This document shows positions 37,029-45,835 of a stretch of 64,000 nt of DNA, in pieces. The first letter of the stretch is position 1. Each line of letters opens with the position of its first letter. Made by a program: the position numbers and the translations under genes. The notes beneath the pieces are model-generated. The model worked only from the letters and a program-made list of their open reading frames with translations. It searched no databases and was not told the DNA's origin. Source of the DNA: Glycocaulis albus. GTDB lineage: Bacteria > Pseudomonadota > Alphaproteobacteria > Caulobacterales > Maricaulaceae. The stretch is from contig NZ_BMFS01000002.1 of assembly GCF_014639075.1 (NCBI RefSeq), positions 294,228-358,227 on the forward strand. The letters run 5' to 3'.

Positions 37029-37976
37029 ATGAGCGCCATCCTGCAAGACCTAATAAAGCCCGTCTCCTTCACGCAGGCGGCGCGCGATCCGCAAGGCTTT
37101 GCCGATGCGCTGTGCGGCAGTTTCCGCGAATACGGCTTTGCGGTGGTCAGCGACCACACGATCGACCAGGGTGTCATTGACCGGGCCATCGCGGACACCA
37201 AGGCCTTCTTCGCCCTGCCCGACGAGACCAAGCGCCGGTATCACCAGCCCGGCGGCGGCGGGCAGCGCGGCTATACGCCCTTCGGCGTGGAAGCCGCCAA
37301 GGGCGCCGCAGCGGTCGATCTGAAGGAGTTCTGGCACCGCGGGCGCGACCTGCCCGAAGGGCACCGGTTTGCGCCGTTAATGCCCGCCAATGTGAGCGTC
37401 AGCGATATTGCCGGGTTCGATGAAACCACCCGCGACCTTTTCGATGCGCTCGATGCGATGGGCCGCATTCTGCTCAAAGCCATCGCCCGCCATCTGGACC
37501 TGCCGGAAAACTGGTTCGAGGCACGCGTCGCCGAAGGCAATTCCATCCTGCGCCTCCTTCACTACCCGCCGATAAAGGGCGAGCCCGATGGCGTGCGCGC
37601 CGGGGCGCATGAGGATATCAATGTCATCACCTTGCTGCTGGGCGCCGAGGAAGCGGGCCTGCAGGTAAAAACCCGCTCTGGCGAGTGGCTTGCCATCAAT
37701 CCGCCGCCCGGCGCTCTGGTGGTCAATGTGGGCGACATGCTGCAGCGCCTTACCAATCACGTCCTGCCCTCGACCACGCACCGGGTTGTGAACCCGGGAG
37801 CGGAGCGCATGGCCTTCTCGCGCTACTCCACACCGTTTTTCCTGCATTTCGCGCCGGACGTGGAGATAAAGACCCTGCCGCAATGCATCAGCGCGGATAA
37901 TCCCGATCGGTATTTGCAGCCCATCACGGCCCATGAGTATCTTATGGAGCGGCTGCGGGAGATTCGCCTCGCCTGA
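37029..37976 (+). CDS. Fe(II)/2-oxoglutarate-dependent dioxygenase, isopenicillin N synthase-like
   Basis: 315 residues. The N-terminal DIOX_N region carries FREYGFAVVSDHTID and FALPDETKRRYH. The catalytic jelly roll has the HxD iron ligands in GAHEDINVITLLLG and the distal histidine in PSTTHRVVNP. RYSTPFFLHF supplies the arginine that binds the 2-oxoglutarate carboxylate. The family includes hydroxylases and ring-forming oxidases; the substrate is not predictable. It stands alone, followed 45 bp later by a small membrane-protein gene. Confidence 0.88.
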   Translation: MSAILQDLIKPVSFTQAARDPQGFADALCGSFREYGFAVVSDHTIDQGVIDRAIADTKAFFALPDETKRRYHQPGGGGQRGYTPFGVEAAKGAAAVDLKEFWHRGRDLPEGHRFAPLMPANVSVSDIAGFDETTRDLFDALDAMGRILLKAIARHLDLPENWFEARVAEGNSILRLLHYPPIKGEPDGVRAGAHEDINVITLLLGAEEAGLQVKTRSGEWLAINPPPGALVVNVGDMLQRLTNHVLPSTTHRVVNPGAERMAFSRYSTPFFLHFAPDVEIKTLPQCISADNPDRYLQPITAHEYLMERLREIRLA

Positions 37977-38021
37977 GGACATTTCCCGCTTCCCGGCCGC
38001 CGCTGACGGGGAGGCCAGCGC

Positions 38022-38474
38022 ATGTCAGGGCAGAAAAGTCCCGAAGACAGCGTACAGATCATACGCCTGATGACCCGCCTGAACGGCGTGGCGATCATCA
38101 CCTGGCAGGGCGGCGAGGCCCTCACCCTGATTGGCGGCGCAGGCCTCGGCGTTGGCTACCTCGCCTCCGGCATCGGATTTGGCGTGTGGCTGGTCAGCCT
38201 GATCCTGTGGATCTGGATCGTGATCTTTGCCCGGCAGCGCTGGAAGCTCGATGTCCTCGGTGACGCCATTGCCCGCAAGGTGTTCATCCGGACCGGACGG
38301 GCAAGCCTGCCGGTTCTGGTGGTGTGCCTGGTCGTGGGCGGCGCCGTAACCATGTTTACCGCCCTTTCCGGCGAGATTGCCCTGCGCATTTCCATCGCCG
38401 CTGTGGCCGGCACCGCCTTGCTCAGCGCGGCAGCGAACGACAAGGCCCTGCGTCCTCCCGCAGCAACCCAATAG
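38022..38474 (+). CDS. Hypothetical small membrane protein
   Basis: 150 residues with three or four predicted transmembrane helices (about residues 32-48, 50-68, 93-112 and 118-136). A basic stretch, FARQRWKLDVLGDAIARK, lies between the second and third. No conserved polar residues suggestive of transport or catalysis. No recognised family. It follows the dioxygenase gene in the same direction. Confidence 0.65.
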   Translation: MSGQKSPEDSVQIIRLMTRLNGVAIITWQGGEALTLIGGAGLGVGYLASGIGFGVWLVSLILWIWIVIFARQRWKLDVLGDAIARKVFIRTGRASLPVLVVCLVVGGAVTMFTALSGEIALRISIAAVAGTALLSAAANDKALRPPAATQ

Positions 38475-38508
38475 ACAGCGGCGATTGTAGCTAGCGGTAT
38501 TATTTATT

Positions 38509-38536
38509 TTGTCGATTGATTGCGGCGGCGTATAGT
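38509..38536 (+). promoter_or_regulatory. Sigma-70-like promoter for a candidate small RNA
   Basis: TTGTCG (38509-38514) and TATAGT (38531-38536) separated by 16 bp, in an AT-richer patch of an otherwise GC-rich gap. A strong terminator lies about 45 bp downstream with no open reading frame between. Confidence 0.55.
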
Positions 38537-38542
38537 GAGGTC

Positions 38543-38612
38543 GGGTCCAGTTCCTGACTGACCAACCTGTTACACTCCCGGCGCTCCTGTTCCCCGGCAG
38601 GAGCGCTTTCTT
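38543..38612 (+). ncRNA. Candidate small RNA of about 70 nt
   Basis: Bounded by the promoter at 38509-38536 and an intrinsic terminator. A weak 5' hairpin can form around 38538-38562 (ggtcgg with the gactgacc side, one bulge). This is followed by single-stranded aacctgttacactc and then the terminator stem. No coding potential is apparent. It sits in the 291-bp gap 38475-38765, whose remaining right part (38613-38765) shows no gene and ends in the AGGAGG ribosome binding site of the DJ-1-like gene. Confidence 0.5.
38581..38610 (+). terminator. Intrinsic terminator of the candidate small RNA
   Basis: Perfect 9-bp stem gcgctcctg (38581-38589) with caggagcgc (38598-38606), 8-nt loop, followed by TTTC and TT. 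Confidence 0.75.
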
Positions 38613-38765
38613 ACGCGCCCGGGCGCGGCTGCATCACTATTTTGTCACAGGAATTGATGCGGCGCGGCGTTGTATCGGCGGGATCGACTCCCTAGCTTAA
38701 GCGTTACGCACATATCCCTGTTCACAAACAGCCTTGCGCGAGGGCGCGCGAGGCCAGGAGGATTC

Positions 38766-39320
38766 ATGACCCCATCAAAACGTCCCAACCGTCACAATCG
38801 CGAACCGCGTATCGATATTGCCCGTGTAGGCGAAGCCGGAACCATTCTGGCGCTGGCTGCTCCGGGCTTTTCCGTACCCGACCTGAACGCCGCGGCCAGC
38901 GCCGCCGAGCGCTCCGGCTACAAGCTGAAGGTCGCCTCCAGCGCCCGCGCGCTGGTATCCGGGCGTACGGAAACCGGCGAGGAAATGAACTTCGTCGTGG
39001 ATACCGGTTTTGACGATGTCACGGCTGACGAGGGCGCGGGGCTGGTGCTTCCAGGTGGCCGGCGCGCGGTCGACGCGCTTAATGACTCCAACACCGCGCT
39101 GCGGCTGGTCCAGGACATGTTTGCCAGCGGCCGGCCCATCTTCGCTGCCGGCGAGGCTCTTGCCATGCTGGCCGAAGTATCCGGCAAGGAAATCGGCGAT
39201 GCCGACGCGGCCCTTGCCCTGAACGGCGAAGTGTTCGCGGCCAGCGGCGAAACCGCGCGCGATGACGTCGCCAAGGTATTTGCCGAATCCCTGAAGACTG
39301 AGGAATCGGAAGCTGCCTGA
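38766..39320 (+). CDS. DJ-1/PfpI-like protein lacking the nucleophile cysteine
   Basis: 184 residues from ATG at 38766 with AGGAGG upstream. The flavodoxin-like pattern of the DJ-1/PfpI superfamily is visible: a first strand AGTILALAAPGF, LVLPGGRRAVDAL (the LVLPGG turn), and LVQDMFASGRPIFAAGEALAML. In active members the last turn contains AxCHG; here it is FAAGEA, so the conserved cysteine is missing. The C-terminal segment after VFAASG matches the usual end helix (DVAKVFAESL). Probably non-catalytic or stress related; not a standard deglycase. Confidence 0.7.
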   Translation: MTPSKRPNRHNREPRIDIARVGEAGTILALAAPGFSVPDLNAAASAAERSGYKLKVASSARALVSGRTETGEEMNFVVDTGFDDVTADEGAGLVLPGGRRAVDALNDSNTALRLVQDMFASGRPIFAAGEALAMLAEVSGKEIGDADAALALNGEVFAASGETARDDVAKVFAESLKTEESEAA

Positions 39321-39338
39321 CGCGCAGCCCGTGACGTG

Positions 39339-39375
39339 AAAAAAGCCCCGGAGCCTGATGCTCCGGGGCTTTTTT
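39339..39375. terminator. Bidirectional intrinsic terminator
   Basis: A 16-bp stem (39339-39354 with 39360-39375) flanked by A-run and T-run, with loop ctgat. It lies between the convergent DJ-1-like and MFS genes and can serve both. Confidence 0.92.
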
Positions 39376-39394
39376 GTTACCCGAACGGCAGGGA

Positions 39395-40723
39395 CTACCC
39401 TTCCCAGTTCCTCGGCAGGAAACGGGCGGCGAGGAACATGAAGCCGGCCGCCACCAGATAGAGGCACGAACCGATCAGGATCGAGTAGCGCAGGGACTCG
39501 TCCCCGAAAGCCGGTGCCAGAATGGTCGAGAGCTCTCCCAGCACGTAGATGCCGACACCGATGCCCAGAAGATTGTTGATCAGCAGGAAGACGGATGAGG
39601 CCACGGTACGCATCGAGGCGGGCACCAGGTTCTGGAAGGCGGAGAGAACCGGCCCCAGCCAGGCCAGCGCCAGCGCATTGGGGATGATGAAGACGAAGAA
39701 GGCGATCGTGGCATTGGGTGCCAGCACGCCCACCGCATAGAACGGCATGGTGAACAGGAAGGCGATACCCGGCACCAGCGCGTACCAGGCCTTGGACTTC
39801 TTGCCGACCCAGTCGGAGATAAAGCCGCCGAGCACAATACCCGCCGCCCCGCCGATGATCAGAAGGCCGCCAAACATCCAGCCGGTTGTTACCAGATCCA
39901 GCCCGTAGGAGCGTGCCAGAAAGCTTGGCACCCAGAAGAAGACGCCATACCCCATCATGGAGGAGCAGGCGGCACCGAAGGTGAGGAACCAGAAGGCAGG
40001 TTTTTTCAGCAATACCCGGATAACATCAAAGAAGCTGGGTTTGGCCGCCTTGGCATCCATCTTAACCGTGTCCAGCTGGCCGCGCGCGGGCTCGCGCACG
40101 GTCAGACGGAAAACCGGCGCCAGCGCGATGCCCGCCAGTCCGACGATGATGAACGCCCACCTCCAGTCCAGACCCTCGCCCACATTGCCGCTGGCGATCT
40201 GCGCGCCGGCGATGACACCGAACGCGCTGCCCAGAGGAATGCCCAGCGAGTAGAAGGCCAGCGCCCGCGCGCGCGCCTGCGGCGGGAAATAGTCTGCGAT
40301 GAGCGAGTATGAGGGTGCGACACCGCCTGCCTCGCCCACACCGACACCGACACGCGCCGCGAAGAGCTGCCAGAAATTCTGCGCCATGCCGCACAGCGCG
40401 GTGAAGCCGCTCCAGACCCCCAGCGATATGGTAATGATCCAGACCCGGTTGGTGCGGTCGGCCAGCCACGCGATCGGCACGCCCAGCACCGAATAGAGCA
40501 GCGCAAACGCGATGCCGCCCAGAAGGCCTAGCTGGCGGTCATCAAGGCCCAGTTCCTCGCGGATCGGGATGGCCAGGATGGAAATGATCTGCCGGTCAAG
40601 GAAGTTGAACGCGTAAACCAGGAACAGCATCACCATCACATACCCGCGATACAGGTTGGATGGCGGCTTCGGAACGGTCGTGGCGGCGGCCACACCCGGC
40701 GCGCCCGGCAGGTTTTCGCTCAT
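39395..40723 (-). CDS. Major facilitator superfamily transporter, spinster-like
   Basis: 442 residues with 12 predicted helices. The first helix ends NFLDRQIISILAIPIREELG, a hallmark of the spinster-like MFS group. The loop 2-3 signature appears as GVPIAWLADRTNRVW. RVGVGVGEAGGVAPSYSLIADYFPP follows. In caulobacters and sphingomonads such transporters often sit with TonB receptors and move the imported compound across the inner membrane. The receptor gene is the next upstream on the same strand, 157 bp away, with its own terminator between, so the two have separate transcripts. Confidence 0.88.
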   Translation of the reverse strand: MSENLPGAPGVAAATTVPKPPSNLYRGYVMVMLFLVYAFNFLDRQIISILAIPIREELGLDDRQLGLLGGIAFALLYSVLGVPIAWLADRTNRVWIITISLGVWSGFTALCGMAQNFWQLFAARVGVGVGEAGGVAPSYSLIADYFPPQARARALAFYSLGIPLGSAFGVIAGAQIASGNVGEGLDWRWAFIIVGLAGIALAPVFRLTVREPARGQLDTVKMDAKAAKPSFFDVIRVLLKKPAFWFLTFGAACSSMMGYGVFFWVPSFLARSYGLDLVTTGWMFGGLLIIGGAAGIVLGGFISDWVGKKSKAWYALVPGIAFLFTMPFYAVGVLAPNATIAFFVFIIPNALALAWLGPVLSAFQNLVPASMRTVASSVFLLINNLLGIGVGIYVLGELSTILAPAFGDESLRYSILIGSCLYLVAAGFMFLAARFLPRNWEG

Positions 40724-40814
40724 GGATATATCCCCCGGTATCTGCTTCCCGCGCTGATCGCGTCAGCGTCTCGTGATGGCATTTTGACCCGCTGGCTTCA
40801 GGGTGCAAAAGAAA

Positions 40815-40849
40815 AACGCCGCCGGAGCTGCAAAGCATCCGGCGGCGTT
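40815..40849 (-). terminator. Intrinsic terminator of the TonB receptor gene
   Basis: Stem aacgccgccgga (40815-40826) with tccggcggcgtt (40838-40849), 11-nt loop, followed on the minus strand by TTTCTTTTGC. It lies 31 bp past the receptor stop codon. Confidence 0.85.
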
Positions 40850-40879
40850 CTTCAGCCGTCCCCCGGCCCGAAGTCCGTT

Positions 40880-43138
40880 CTAGTAGCGAGCGGTGAAGAC
40901 CAGGCGCCAGGTGCGCGGCGCCCCGTAATAGACCGTGCGGATATTACCCACCGACGAGAAGTCCTGGCCATCGGTGCGGTAGACCTCATCGGCCAGGTTG
41001 CGGCCATAGAGGCCAACCGAATAATTGCCATTCCGGTTGGTCCAGACCGCGTTGGCGTCAAACAGCCAGTAAGCGTCCTGGAACAGCCCCTCGATCTCGA
41101 CATTGGAGTTCACCGGCGTGTTGTCGACGGCGAGCGCCATGCGCGAGCGGTAGCGGGCCGAACCGGCAAGGCGCAGCGTGCCATTCTCGGCGAGATCGAA
41201 ATCATAGGCTGCCCCCAGACGCGTCGTCCATTCCGGCGAGAAGGCCGGGGTCTGGAAGGCGCGGCTGCCACCAAAATTGGTGAAGCGGGCATCGTCAAAC
41301 TCGCCGTACTCGGCATTCAGATAACCGATCTGGGCGTCCAGCAGCAGTTCGGGAACCGGGCTCCAGGAGAGCTCGGCCTCGAAGCCGGAAATCTCGAGGC
41401 TGCCGGCATTCAGCACGGTCAGCTGCGGCACCGGCAGATTGGTGACCGGATCAGTCACGAGGCCCGAAACGCGCGCCTGGAAGTCTTCATAGTCATTGTA
41501 GAAGACGGTGAAGTTGGCGCGCAGCGTGTTGTCCAGCCAGTCGGTTTTCACACCGAACTCGTAGGAGGTCACGGTTTCGGGATCATACGGAGCCTGCTCG
41601 CCCGGATTGTTGGCACGGCCGTTGAAGCCCCCGGACTTGAAGCCCTGCGAAACACGTCCGTAAAGCAGCACGTTATCCGACGCCCGGTAATCGAGCGACA
41701 CCATGGGCGAGGTGTTGGTCCAGCTGTCCTCGATGGTAAAGGCCAGCGAGGGATCCACGGTCAGGCCGGGGAAGCTGGAGAAAGTCGACGTGGTGCGGAA
41801 ATAGTCTTTCTGCTCGTCGGTATAACGTACACCGGCCGTCATCGAGAGACGGTCAGTGAAGTTGTACGTCGCGTTGACGTAGAGCGCCCAGCTGCGGGTC
41901 TCCAGATCATCGTCAATCGTGCGCAGGAAGGTAAACCCGCCCGGACCTGTCAGCAGATCGTCCGCGTAGGCTTCCTGATGCGAGGTGATGTTCTCCAGCA
42001 TGTAGAACAGTCCGCTGACCACCGTCAGACGATCCGTTTCGTAGTTCAGCTGGAATTCCTGGCTGATCTGGTCCTGATCCACGGCAACCAGCACGTCACC
42101 GGTCTCCAGGGCTGTCGCGTCGATATCGATGTAATCGTCGTATTCCAGCTCGCGATAGGCGGTGATCGAGCGCAGGTTGAGATTGTCCGACAGCTCCCAG
42201 TTCATGGTGAGCGCGGTGCCCCAATGGGTCATCTCGGTGGAGTTCGGAAGGCCGGGCGTGGCAACACCGGTGAAATCGTAGGCCGGAACCGGCGACGGCA
42301 CCGGCAGGATCGGCACACCAAACAGGGTGGTGAGCGTGTTGATCGGCTGGCCCATCGTCAGCGCATTGTTCTCACGCGACCAGTCTGCATTCCAGTCGAC
42401 CGTGAAGCCCGGCGCCGCATCCCAGGCGAGCGCGACACGCGCTGCCGAGGCATTGCGGTCATTGTATTCCTCGCCCGTGTTGGGATTGGTCACGAACCCG
42501 TCACGGCCTGTTCCAAACAGCGCGACACTGCCTGCGAGGTTCTCCGCGAGGCCGCCGGAAACCGACGCGCGCGCTTCCCACAATGAGTAATTGCCGAGCC
42601 CGACCTGGAACTGGCCGCGGGTTTCCTGATCCGGGCGGCGGGTGATGACACGCAGCGCGCCACCAATCGTGTTCTTGCCGTAGAGCGTGCCTTGCGGGCC
42701 GCGCAGAACCTCGATGCGCTCGATATCAAACAGATCGAGCTGCGTGCCGCGAATACGCGAGAAGTACACATCATCCACGTAGAAGCCGACCGCCGGATCG
42801 AATGTCTGCAGCGCGTCTGGCTGACCCACGCCGCGGATATAGATGTTGGTGGCGTTCGAAGAGCCGCGTCCCTGCACGATGTTCAGGTTCGGAACCGCGC
42901 CCTGAAGGCCGGTGGAGTCGGTGACATCAATGCGCTCGAGCGCAGCTTCGGAAAACGCGGAAACGGCGCCGGGAACGTCCTGAAGGCTTTCCTCGGTGCG
43001 GCGCGCGGTCACCACGATCACTTCGCGGTTGGCGCTGGCGGCTTCTTCCTGTGCCAGGGCAGCAGGCGTCATGAAGGCAAGCGGTGACACGCTGGCCAGC
43101 ACGGCCGCGGCACCGAATGTGCGCAGTTTCGTTTTCAT
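40880..43138 (-). CDS. TonB-dependent outer-membrane receptor
   Basis: 752 residues from ATG at 43138 with GGGAGG upstream; the frame is open 29 codons further but the signal peptide begins here (MKTKLRTFGAAAVLASVSPL). A TonB-box-like REVIVVTARRTEE leads into the plug domain (DVPGAVSAFSEAALERI, then VQGRGSSNATNIYIRGVGQ). A 22-strand type barrel ends with WRLVFTARY. The group resembles the sphingomonad/caulobacter receptors for plant- or lipid-derived small molecules more than siderophore receptors; the ligand is unknown. A TetR gene is divergently transcribed and a palindromic operator sits in the promoter. Confidence 0.93.
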   Translation of the reverse strand: MKTKLRTFGAAAVLASVSPLAFMTPAALAQEEAASANREVIVVTARRTEESLQDVPGAVSAFSEAALERIDVTDSTGLQGAVPNLNIVQGRGSSNATNIYIRGVGQPDALQTFDPAVGFYVDDVYFSRIRGTQLDLFDIERIEVLRGPQGTLYGKNTIGGALRVITRRPDQETRGQFQVGLGNYSLWEARASVSGGLAENLAGSVALFGTGRDGFVTNPNTGEEYNDRNASAARVALAWDAAPGFTVDWNADWSRENNALTMGQPINTLTTLFGVPILPVPSPVPAYDFTGVATPGLPNSTEMTHWGTALTMNWELSDNLNLRSITAYRELEYDDYIDIDATALETGDVLVAVDQDQISQEFQLNYETDRLTVVSGLFYMLENITSHQEAYADDLLTGPGGFTFLRTIDDDLETRSWALYVNATYNFTDRLSMTAGVRYTDEQKDYFRTTSTFSSFPGLTVDPSLAFTIEDSWTNTSPMVSLDYRASDNVLLYGRVSQGFKSGGFNGRANNPGEQAPYDPETVTSYEFGVKTDWLDNTLRANFTVFYNDYEDFQARVSGLVTDPVTNLPVPQLTVLNAGSLEISGFEAELSWSPVPELLLDAQIGYLNAEYGEFDDARFTNFGGSRAFQTPAFSPEWTTRLGAAYDFDLAENGTLRLAGSARYRSRMALAVDNTPVNSNVEIEGLFQDAYWLFDANAVWTNRNGNYSVGLYGRNLADEVYRTDGQDFSSVGNIRTVYYGAPRTWRLVFTARY

Positions 43139-43196
43139 GGTGATCCTCCCAATCGAATCATCTCGCGCCTGATCCCTGCCAAGCGTCTCGCAACGA

Positions 43197-43225
43197 ATTA
43201 CTTTCAACGTTGAATGAATTGTCAA
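43197..43225 (-). promoter_or_regulatory. Promoter of the TonB receptor gene
   Basis: On the minus strand TTGACA (43220-43225) and AGTAAT (43197-43202) are separated by exactly 17 bp. The -35 is a perfect consensus, unusual for this GC-rich DNA. The receptor ATG is about 60 bp downstream. Confidence 0.7.
43203..43214. promoter_or_regulatory. Putative TetR operator
   Basis: Perfect 12-bp palindrome ttcaacgttgaa lying inside the 17-bp spacer of the receptor promoter, directly against the -10. Binding here would block RNA polymerase. The divergent TetR-family gene starts 110 bp away and is the natural candidate. Confidence 0.65.
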
Positions 43226-43323
43226 TTGGTATCACACTCGAAGCGACGCATGAGGCAAGGAGTGAGGCTATGCGGCAACATATTGCCATCGACGCGCGCG
43301 GCGAACCGGCTAAGAGTCGGGCC

Positions 43324-44028
43324 ATGGCCACACGTACCAAAACCCGCCCGCAGAACCGGCGCGGCGAAAAGACCCGCGCTGCCCTGCTGGATGCAGCCGA
43401 ATCGCTGTTCGCCGAGACCGGTTTTCACGCCGTCACGGTGCGCGAGATTGCGCGCAAGGCTGGCGCCGACCCTGCCCTCGTCACCTACTATTTCGGCGGC
43501 AAGCGCGAGCTGTTCGATGAGGTATTGCTGCGGCGTGCAACTGAGCTGAACGCCATCCGGCTGAAGGAACTTGAAGAGCTGGAGGCTAATGCCGGTCCTG
43601 ACGGTCCGACCGTGGAGGAGATCATCAACGCCTTCACCCATCCGCTTCTGGACCGCACAGCCAATGGCGGGCCGGGCTGGAAAAGCTATTTTGCGCTCAT
43701 CGGCCAGATCACCAATACGCCCGAGTGGGGCGCGGCGGTGATGAACAAGTATTTCGATCCGATCGTGATCCGGTTCCTGGAAGCGCTGCGCCCGAAAATC
43801 CCAGATTGCACCGAGGAAGACCTGTTCTGGAGCTATCACTTCCTGTCGGGCGTGCTGGTGCTCACCTTTGCCCAGACCGGCCGGATCGATGTGCTGTCGA
43901 AAGGACTTTGCAAATCCTCCGATATTGCCAGCGTGCACGAGCGCATGCCGGGCTTCATCGCCGCGGGCATCCTGTATCTGCAAGAGCGCTCACGGACGCA
44001 AAAAAATGGCGGAAATGACAAGATATGA
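43324..44028 (+). CDS. TetR-family transcriptional regulator
   Basis: 234 residues from ATG at 43324; the frame is open 38 codons upstream but the operator and receptor promoter occupy that DNA. The helix-turn-helix lies at about residues 30-55: AETGFHAVTVREIARKAG then PALVTYYFGGKRELFDEVL. The C-terminal ligand domain (TNTPEWGAAVMNKYFDPIVIRFLEAL) is of the larger TetR type with a conserved WSYHFLSGVLVLTF region. It is divergent from the receptor and coupled by ATGA to two hydrolase genes, so it probably controls uptake and processing of one compound. Confidence 0.9.
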   Translation: MATRTKTRPQNRRGEKTRAALLDAAESLFAETGFHAVTVREIARKAGADPALVTYYFGGKRELFDEVLLRRATELNAIRLKELEELEANAGPDGPTVEEIINAFTHPLLDRTANGGPGWKSYFALIGQITNTPEWGAAVMNKYFDPIVIRFLEALRPKIPDCTEEDLFWSYHFLSGVLVLTFAQTGRIDVLSKGLCKSSDIASVHERMPGFIAAGILYLQERSRTQKNGGNDKI

Positions 44029-44897
44029 GCGGGTTTTCTCAGCACTTCCATACGGCGCCTGATGGTATCAGGACCGCGTTTCGTCACTATGAGCCTGACC
44101 AGCCCAGCGGCGCCCTGCCGGTGGTCTGCCTGCATGGCCTGACCCGCAACAGCAAGGATTTCGAGGAAGTCGCGCCGCGCATAGCAGCATCAGGACGCCG
44201 CGTCATTGCCATCGATGTACGCGGGCGCGGCCTTTCAGACCGGGGCACACCGCCGGAAAGCTACAACCCTCAGGTCTATGTCGAAGATCTGTTCGGCCTG
44301 CTCGATCAGGAAGGCATTGAGCGCTTTATCGCCATCGGCACCTCGATGGGTGGCATCATGACCATGATCGCCGCCGCCATGCGCCCGGACATGCTGGCCG
44401 GCGCGGTGCTGAACGATATCGGCCCTGAACTGGACCCGGCAGGGCTGAACCGGATTGCCGGCTATGTCGGGCGCAACACCAGCACGTTCGATACCTGGAA
44501 AGAGGCGGCGGCCGCCGTGCGTGCGGTCAACGGCGAAGCCTTTCCCGACGAGACCGGCGAGGACTTCTGGATCGCCTTCGCCCGGCGCACCTGCCGTGAA
44601 CTGCCGGATGGACGGGTCGAGCTGGATTACGATCCCGCTATCGCCGCGCCTTTCCGCGAACCGGAAGGCGCGGCCCCGCCCGATATGTGGCCCCTGTTCG
44701 ATGCGCTGCGCCCCGTACCGGTTCTGGGTATACGCGGCGCCATCAGCGATCTGTTGTCGCGAGAAACCCTTGACCGTATGGCCGCGCGCCACCCGCACTT
44801 CACCGCTGTCGAAGTGCCGCGCGTCGGTCACGCCCCGCTACTCACCGAAACTCCCGCCCGTAATGCCATTGCGGCGTTCCTGAAAGACCTCGACTGA
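44025..44897 (+). CDS. Alpha/beta hydrolase
   Basis: 290 residues, start overlapping the regulator stop (ATGA). Oxyanion motif LHGLTRNSKDFEEVAPR; nucleophile elbow GTSMGGIMTMIAA with Ser; acid in the LGIRGAISDLLS region; catalytic histidine in VPRVGHAPLLTE. No signal peptide, so cytoplasmic. The family includes esterases, dehalogenases and C-C hydrolases. Position in the regulator operon suggests that it acts on the compound imported by the TonB receptor and MFS pair. Confidence 0.88.
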   Translation: MSGFSQHFHTAPDGIRTAFRHYEPDQPSGALPVVCLHGLTRNSKDFEEVAPRIAASGRRVIAIDVRGRGLSDRGTPPESYNPQVYVEDLFGLLDQEGIERFIAIGTSMGGIMTMIAAAMRPDMLAGAVLNDIGPELDPAGLNRIAGYVGRNTSTFDTWKEAAAAVRAVNGEAFPDETGEDFWIAFARRTCRELPDGRVELDYDPAIAAPFREPEGAAPPDMWPLFDALRPVPVLGIRGAISDLLSRETLDRMAARHPHFTAVEVPRVGHAPLLTETPARNAIAAFLKDLD

Positions 44898-45829
44898 TGC
44901 GCAACGCCCTTCTGACCGTTCTCGGCATTCTGCTTCTGGTGGGCGTTATCGCCATTGCCGCTTTCGTCTGGCTGACACGCACCCCCGAACCGGCCGCTCC
45001 GCCCGCACCGGCCTCGGGCGAACGCATGGTGGAGGCAGCAGGCATGAGCTGGCGTGTGCGCGAGGATGGTCCGGCAGGTGCACCCGCCATAGTCCTGATC
45101 CACGGCTTCTCGCACTCGCTGGAAAGTTTCGATGGCTGGGCAGAAGCGCTGTCCGATGACTACCGGATCATCCGCTTTGACCTGCCGGGGCACGGCGTGA
45201 CGGGTGCGCGCACCGACAATGCATACTCCAACGAGGATACGGCTGCGCAAGTGGCCGAGCTTCTCGGCGCACTGGAGCTGGACCGTTTTGTCATTGGCGG
45301 CAGCTCGCTCGGCGGGCTGGTATCCTGGCGCTATGCTGCCGCCCACCCTGAACGCGTCGCAGGTCTCGTCCTGGTCAGTCCCGGCGGCTATTCGATCAAT
45401 AATGTCGGCGATGAACCGGTCGAAGTGCCGGTCGCGGTGCAGCTTTACCTGCGCCTCGCCCCGGATGCCGGCATCCGCATGGCCACGCAGACATTGTACG
45501 GCGACCCGTCACGGCTGACCGAGGACCGTATCGCCCAGATCGGCCAGATGATGCGCCAGCCCGGCGTGGGAGAAGCGCTGATCGCGCGGCTGGAGCAATT
45601 CACCCTGCCCGACCCGGAACCGGTGCTCGCCACGATAGACGCCCCTGCCATCATCCTCTGGGGCACAGCCGATACAGTGGTTCCGGCCAGTCATGGCACG
45701 CGCTTTGTCGATGTGATGCCCGATGCCCGCCTCGTCACCTATGACGGCGCAGGCCATGCGCTGATGGAGGAAATCCCTGACGATACCGCCGCCGATGTGC
45801 GGGCGTTTCTTGAGGGACTGGACTGGTAA
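44897..45829 (+). CDS. Membrane-anchored alpha/beta hydrolase
   Basis: 310 residues. Its ATG shares the last base of the previous stop (TGATG). An N-terminal hydrophobic helix (LLTVLGILLLVGVIAIAAF, about residues 4-22) is likely an uncleaved anchor placing the enzyme in the periplasm. Motifs: LIHGFSHSLESFDGW, DLPGHGVTGA, nucleophile GGSSLGGLVSWRYA, acid in ILWGTADTVVPASHG, histidine in DGAGHALMEE. It would complement the cytoplasmic hydrolase just upstream. Confidence 0.88.
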   Translation: MRNALLTVLGILLLVGVIAIAAFVWLTRTPEPAAPPAPASGERMVEAAGMSWRVREDGPAGAPAIVLIHGFSHSLESFDGWAEALSDDYRIIRFDLPGHGVTGARTDNAYSNEDTAAQVAELLGALELDRFVIGGSSLGGLVSWRYAAAHPERVAGLVLVSPGGYSINNVGDEPVEVPVAVQLYLRLAPDAGIRMATQTLYGDPSRLTEDRIAQIGQMMRQPGVGEALIARLEQFTLPDPEPVLATIDAPAIILWGTADTVVPASHGTRFVDVMPDARLVTYDGAGHALMEEIPDDTAADVRAFLEGLDW

Positions 45830-45835
45830 GAAGCC

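Noticed and set aside
40784..42586. 600-codon open frame on the plus strand
   Set aside because: Antisense to the TonB receptor gene, composition typical of a shadow frame, and it runs through the receptor terminator.
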